From assembly GCA_030667885.1 (NCBI GenBank), contig DAOUVA010000286.1, positions 1 through 6,137 on the forward strand: a DNA stretch of 6,137 nucleotides, given 5' to 3'. The notes under the pieces were generated by a model, which was not told where the DNA came from, did not search any database, and saw only the letters and a list, made by a program, of their open reading frames with translations. The DNA is from Phycisphaerae bacterium (GTDB taxonomy: Bacteria; Planctomycetota; Phycisphaerae; Sedimentisphaerales; Anaerobacaceae). Every line of letters begins with the position of its first letter. The stretch's first letter is position 1. The position numbers and the translations under genes were made by a program. Of the stretch, positions 4,170 to 6,137 are shown piece after piece.

Positions 4170-5497
4170 TAGGCGAATATTTTAAACTGCGTCAAAGACA
4201 AACCAGTTTCAAAATCGAGTGCGTGGCGGGCCTGACGACATTTCTTACGATGGCGTATATCATTTTCACTAATCCCGACATTCTAAGCGACACCGGGATG
4301 GACAGAGAATCGCTGATAGCTGTCACCTGCATAGTCAGTGCCCTTGCGACAATTATGGTTGGATTCTTCGCGAATGCCCCCATAGCCATGGCGCCTGGGA
4401 TGGGACTCAACGCCTTTTTCGCATACAGTCTCGTATTAGGCGACAAAGTTCCGTGGGAAACGGCCCTGGGTGTTGTATTTCTGTCGGGCCTGTTTTTCTG
4501 GATATTGACCCTATTGGGGCTGAGAAAAAAGCTTGTCGAGGCGATACCGTCGTCATTGGTCTCGGCCATATCGGTCGGGATTGGTTTGTTTATTACATTC
4601 ATTGGTTTGAAAAACATGGGCGTCATTGTCCAGGGCAGCGAAGCAACTCTGGTCAAGGCCGGCCAGCTCAAAGCGACAGTGCTGATAGGTATGGCCGGGC
4701 TGATCGTAATGCTCTTTCTTGAAATGATGAAAATAAAGGGCGCCCTGCTGGTCGGTATTATATTTTCGACCGCGCTGGCGGCAATATTCGGCTATATACC
4801 AAAGCCCGAACAATGGATTACCTCGAATCTTAACCTTTCCGCCGTGGCTCTTCGCCTCGACATTGTAGGTGCCCTTAAGTGGAGCCTGTTCGGCAGTATC
4901 TTTACTCTTATGTTTATCGATATGTTCGACAGTGTCGGGACCCTGGTTGCGTGCTGTCACCAGGCAAATATGATTGATGAGAAAAACAGAATCAAAGGCC
5001 TGGGCAAACTGTTGGGACTCGACGCCATCGCAACCATGATTGGCGCCCTGTTAGGGACATCAACCACAACCGCGTATATCGAATCGGCGGCGGGAATCGA
5101 ACAGGGCGGACGCTCGGGCCTGACTTCGGTTGTTACAGGTATTTTGTTCCTGCTGGCGCTGGTGTTCGTACCGATTGTGCAAATAGTTCCGAGATACGCC
5201 GCGGCGCCGGCGCTTATTATGGTCGGGCTGTTCATGATGAAGGAAATCCGGAGAATAGACTTTACGAACCTCGAAGAAGCTTTCCCTGCATTTATAATAA
5301 TAGTTATGATAGCCCTGAGCTACAGCATAAGCACCGGACTGGCGTTCGGTTTTATATCATTTACTATGATGAAAGTATTATCCGGCAAGGCAAGGGATGT
5401 TAAGCCGGCAATGTGGATTATCGCGATTTTCTCCCTGTTGTTTTTAACGCTGGAACAGATACCCAATCTGATTGAGCGTATTAAATCTTTTTTCTGA
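4166..5497 (+). CDS. NCS2-family purine (adenine/guanine/hypoxanthine) permease, AzgA/PbuG type
   Basis: A 443-residue polytopic inner-membrane protein of normal length for the AzgA-like branch of NCS2 transporters, about 12-14 membrane segments. Signatures in order are AGLTTFLTMAYIIFTNP (21-37), APGMGLNAFFAY (76-87), MFIDMFDSVGTLV (from 249) and GTSTTTAYIESAAG followed by EQGGRSGLTSVVTG (297 onward). The last is the family's substrate-site loop with a conserved Glu. Characterised members are proton-coupled importers of adenine, guanine or hypoxanthine; the exact base cannot be read from sequence. The ATG lies inside the nucleosidase stop (ATGA), which implies translational coupling and one operon. 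Its partner is predicted to release purine bases outside the inner membrane, which this protein could import. No terminator is visible in the 38 nt before the convergent gene. Confidence 0.93.
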   Translation: MIGEYFKLRQRQTSFKIECVAGLTTFLTMAYIIFTNPDILSDTGMDRESLIAVTCIVSALATIMVGFFANAPIAMAPGMGLNAFFAYSLVLGDKVPWETALGVVFLSGLFFWILTLLGLRKKLVEAIPSSLVSAISVGIGLFITFIGLKNMGVIVQGSEATLVKAGQLKATVLIGMAGLIVMLFLEMMKIKGALLVGIIFSTALAAIFGYIPKPEQWITSNLNLSAVALRLDIVGALKWSLFGSIFTLMFIDMFDSVGTLVACCHQANMIDEKNRIKGLGKLLGLDAIATMIGALLGTSTTTAYIESAAGIEQGGRSGLTSVVTGILFLLALVFVPIVQIVPRYAAAPALIMVGLFMMKEIRRIDFTNLEEAFPAFIIIVMIALSYSISTGLAFGFISFTMMKVLSGKARDVKPAMWIIAIFSLLFLTLEQIPNLIERIKSFF

Positions 5498-5535
5498 GTT
5501 TGTGTCACTAAATAACTAAGGGCAAGATGGGGAGA
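5498..5535. other. Convergent intergenic gap without a visible terminator
   Basis: Only 38 nt separate the permease stop from the stop of the opposing GAF gene. I see no GC-rich hairpin with a T run on either strand, so transcripts may overlap or end inside the neighbouring gene. Confidence 0.4.
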
Positions 5536-6137
5536 TTAGAAGTTCTCTATAATCGCCGCTGTGTGGATTGCAACCAGCATCAGGTAATCCAAATCGCTCA
5601 GGTCGTAGTGCCCATGATCCATAGAGTTGTCGATATATAACACACCGAAACAGCCGGAAGGGTCCACAATAGGCGCTATCATCGCAGAGCGTATTCTGTT
5701 GGCTTCCGTTGGAGCGGAGACCCGCGGCACAAGTGTAAACTGTCCCGTTTCAACAGCCTGGTTGATTTTTTCTCTGAGCTTCAAATCGATGAAAGCCACC
5801 CCATGGCCGTCCCTGCTTTTACCCGCGTTGCAGGTCATTGGGCCGGCATTCTGGTTTCTCAAGGCGCACCAGCAATGATTTCCGCTGAACTGTTTTAAGC
5901 CGATACTCAATAAGACCTTTAAAAGCACATCGAGACCGTTGGCTTTACAAATTGCCTCGGTTGCCTCCATATAATCTTTTACCCTTTTGGCCGGCAGTGT
6001 AATATCCGGAGCCCGCTCGACATTTGGTTTTCTTACTATAACTTCACTGCTCGGGTCCGCCAGTGCGGCTGTCGTTTTGCGAGAGGTCGGCATGAGGGTA
6101 TCCGCCAGATGAATAGGTTCGCCGGCATCGAGTTTGG
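5536..6137 (-). CDS. GAF-domain signalling protein, probably FHA-GAF (5' partial)
   Basis: The frame is open from the right edge to TAA at 5536-5538, about 199 residues; the start lies outside the window. Most of the visible part is a GAF domain: a helix ending LLKVLLSIGLKQF, the strand HCWCALRNQ, a central KLREKINQAVETGQF helix, then RIRSAMIAPIVD, FGVLYIDNS (the typical GAF strand GVLYID) and a final DLDYLMLVAIHTAAIIENF helix. GAF domains bind small ligands or act as sensory partners. The residues before the in-frame Met (codon 6091-6093), KLDAGEPIHLADTL, resemble the last strand of an FHA phosphothreonine-binding domain, and FHA-GAF fusions are common in Planctomycetota. Initiation at that Met, with a weak GGCGGA upstream, is less likely. 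It converges on the permease and shows no functional link to it. Confidence 0.75.
   Translation of the reverse strand, partial: KLDAGEPIHLADTLMPTSRKTTAALADPSSEVIVRKPNVERAPDITLPAKRVKDYMEATEAICKANGLDVLLKVLLSIGLKQFSGNHCWCALRNQNAGPMTCNAGKSRDGHGVAFIDLKLREKINQAVETGQFTLVPRVSAPTEANRIRSAMIAPIVDPSGCFGVLYIDNSMDHGHYDLSDLDYLMLVAIHTAAIIENF

Noticed and set aside
4192..5508. Several long open frames on the - strand and in other + frames inside the permease gene
   Set aside because: They are shadows of a clearly conserved NCS2 permease; their products show no family motifs and overlap it entirely.
1..6137. CRISPR array, toxin-antitoxin pair, phage or defence system
   Set aside because: There are no regularly spaced repeats and no recognisable defence, phage or toxin gene; the genes seen are housekeeping, transport, regulation and carbohydrate metabolism.

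Overview
The window looks like chromosomal DNA of a Gram-negative-type bacterium of moderate GC content. Planctomycetota (Phycisphaerae-like) is my best guess. The guess rests on a DUF1080/3-keto-disaccharide-hydrolase lipoprotein, two lipobox proteins, and a GAF protein that appears to carry an FHA domain upstream. The lineage is inferred from gene content, not shown by a marker gene.

Layout. (1) Positions 1-585: the 3' end of xseA and complete xseB, the two subunits of exodeoxyribonuclease VII, on the + strand. (2) 627-710: a tRNA-Leu (anticodon TAG) lies 41 nt after xseB. The ribosome binding site of a DUF1080 lipoprotein gene (743-1546) begins 16 nt after the tRNA, and no terminator is visible anywhere in this run. 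(3) 1769-2980: two tandem cold-shock protein genes on the - strand. Each has its own sigma70-like promoter, a roughly 100-nt 5' leader and a terminator-like hairpin. The proteins differ at 4 of 67 residues. The leaders share two hairpins whose pairing survives base changes between the copies. (4) 3240-5497: a lipobox-bearing MTA/SAH-nucleosidase-family protein overlaps by 4 nt (ATGA) with an AzgA/PbuG-type NCS2 purine permease. (5) 5536-6137: a convergent - strand GAF-domain gene, cut by the right edge.

How the parts fit. The nucleosidase and permease look like one functional unit: a surface- or periplasm-anchored enzyme would free a purine base from a nucleoside, and the permease would import it. 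The cold-shock pair looks like a recent tandem duplication of a whole transcription unit, with selection on the leader RNA as well as on the protein. The remaining genes are ordinary housekeeping or accessory genes. I see no mobile element, CRISPR array or phage gene. The most interesting signals are the duplicated structured csp leader and the exported nucleosidase-permease pair.
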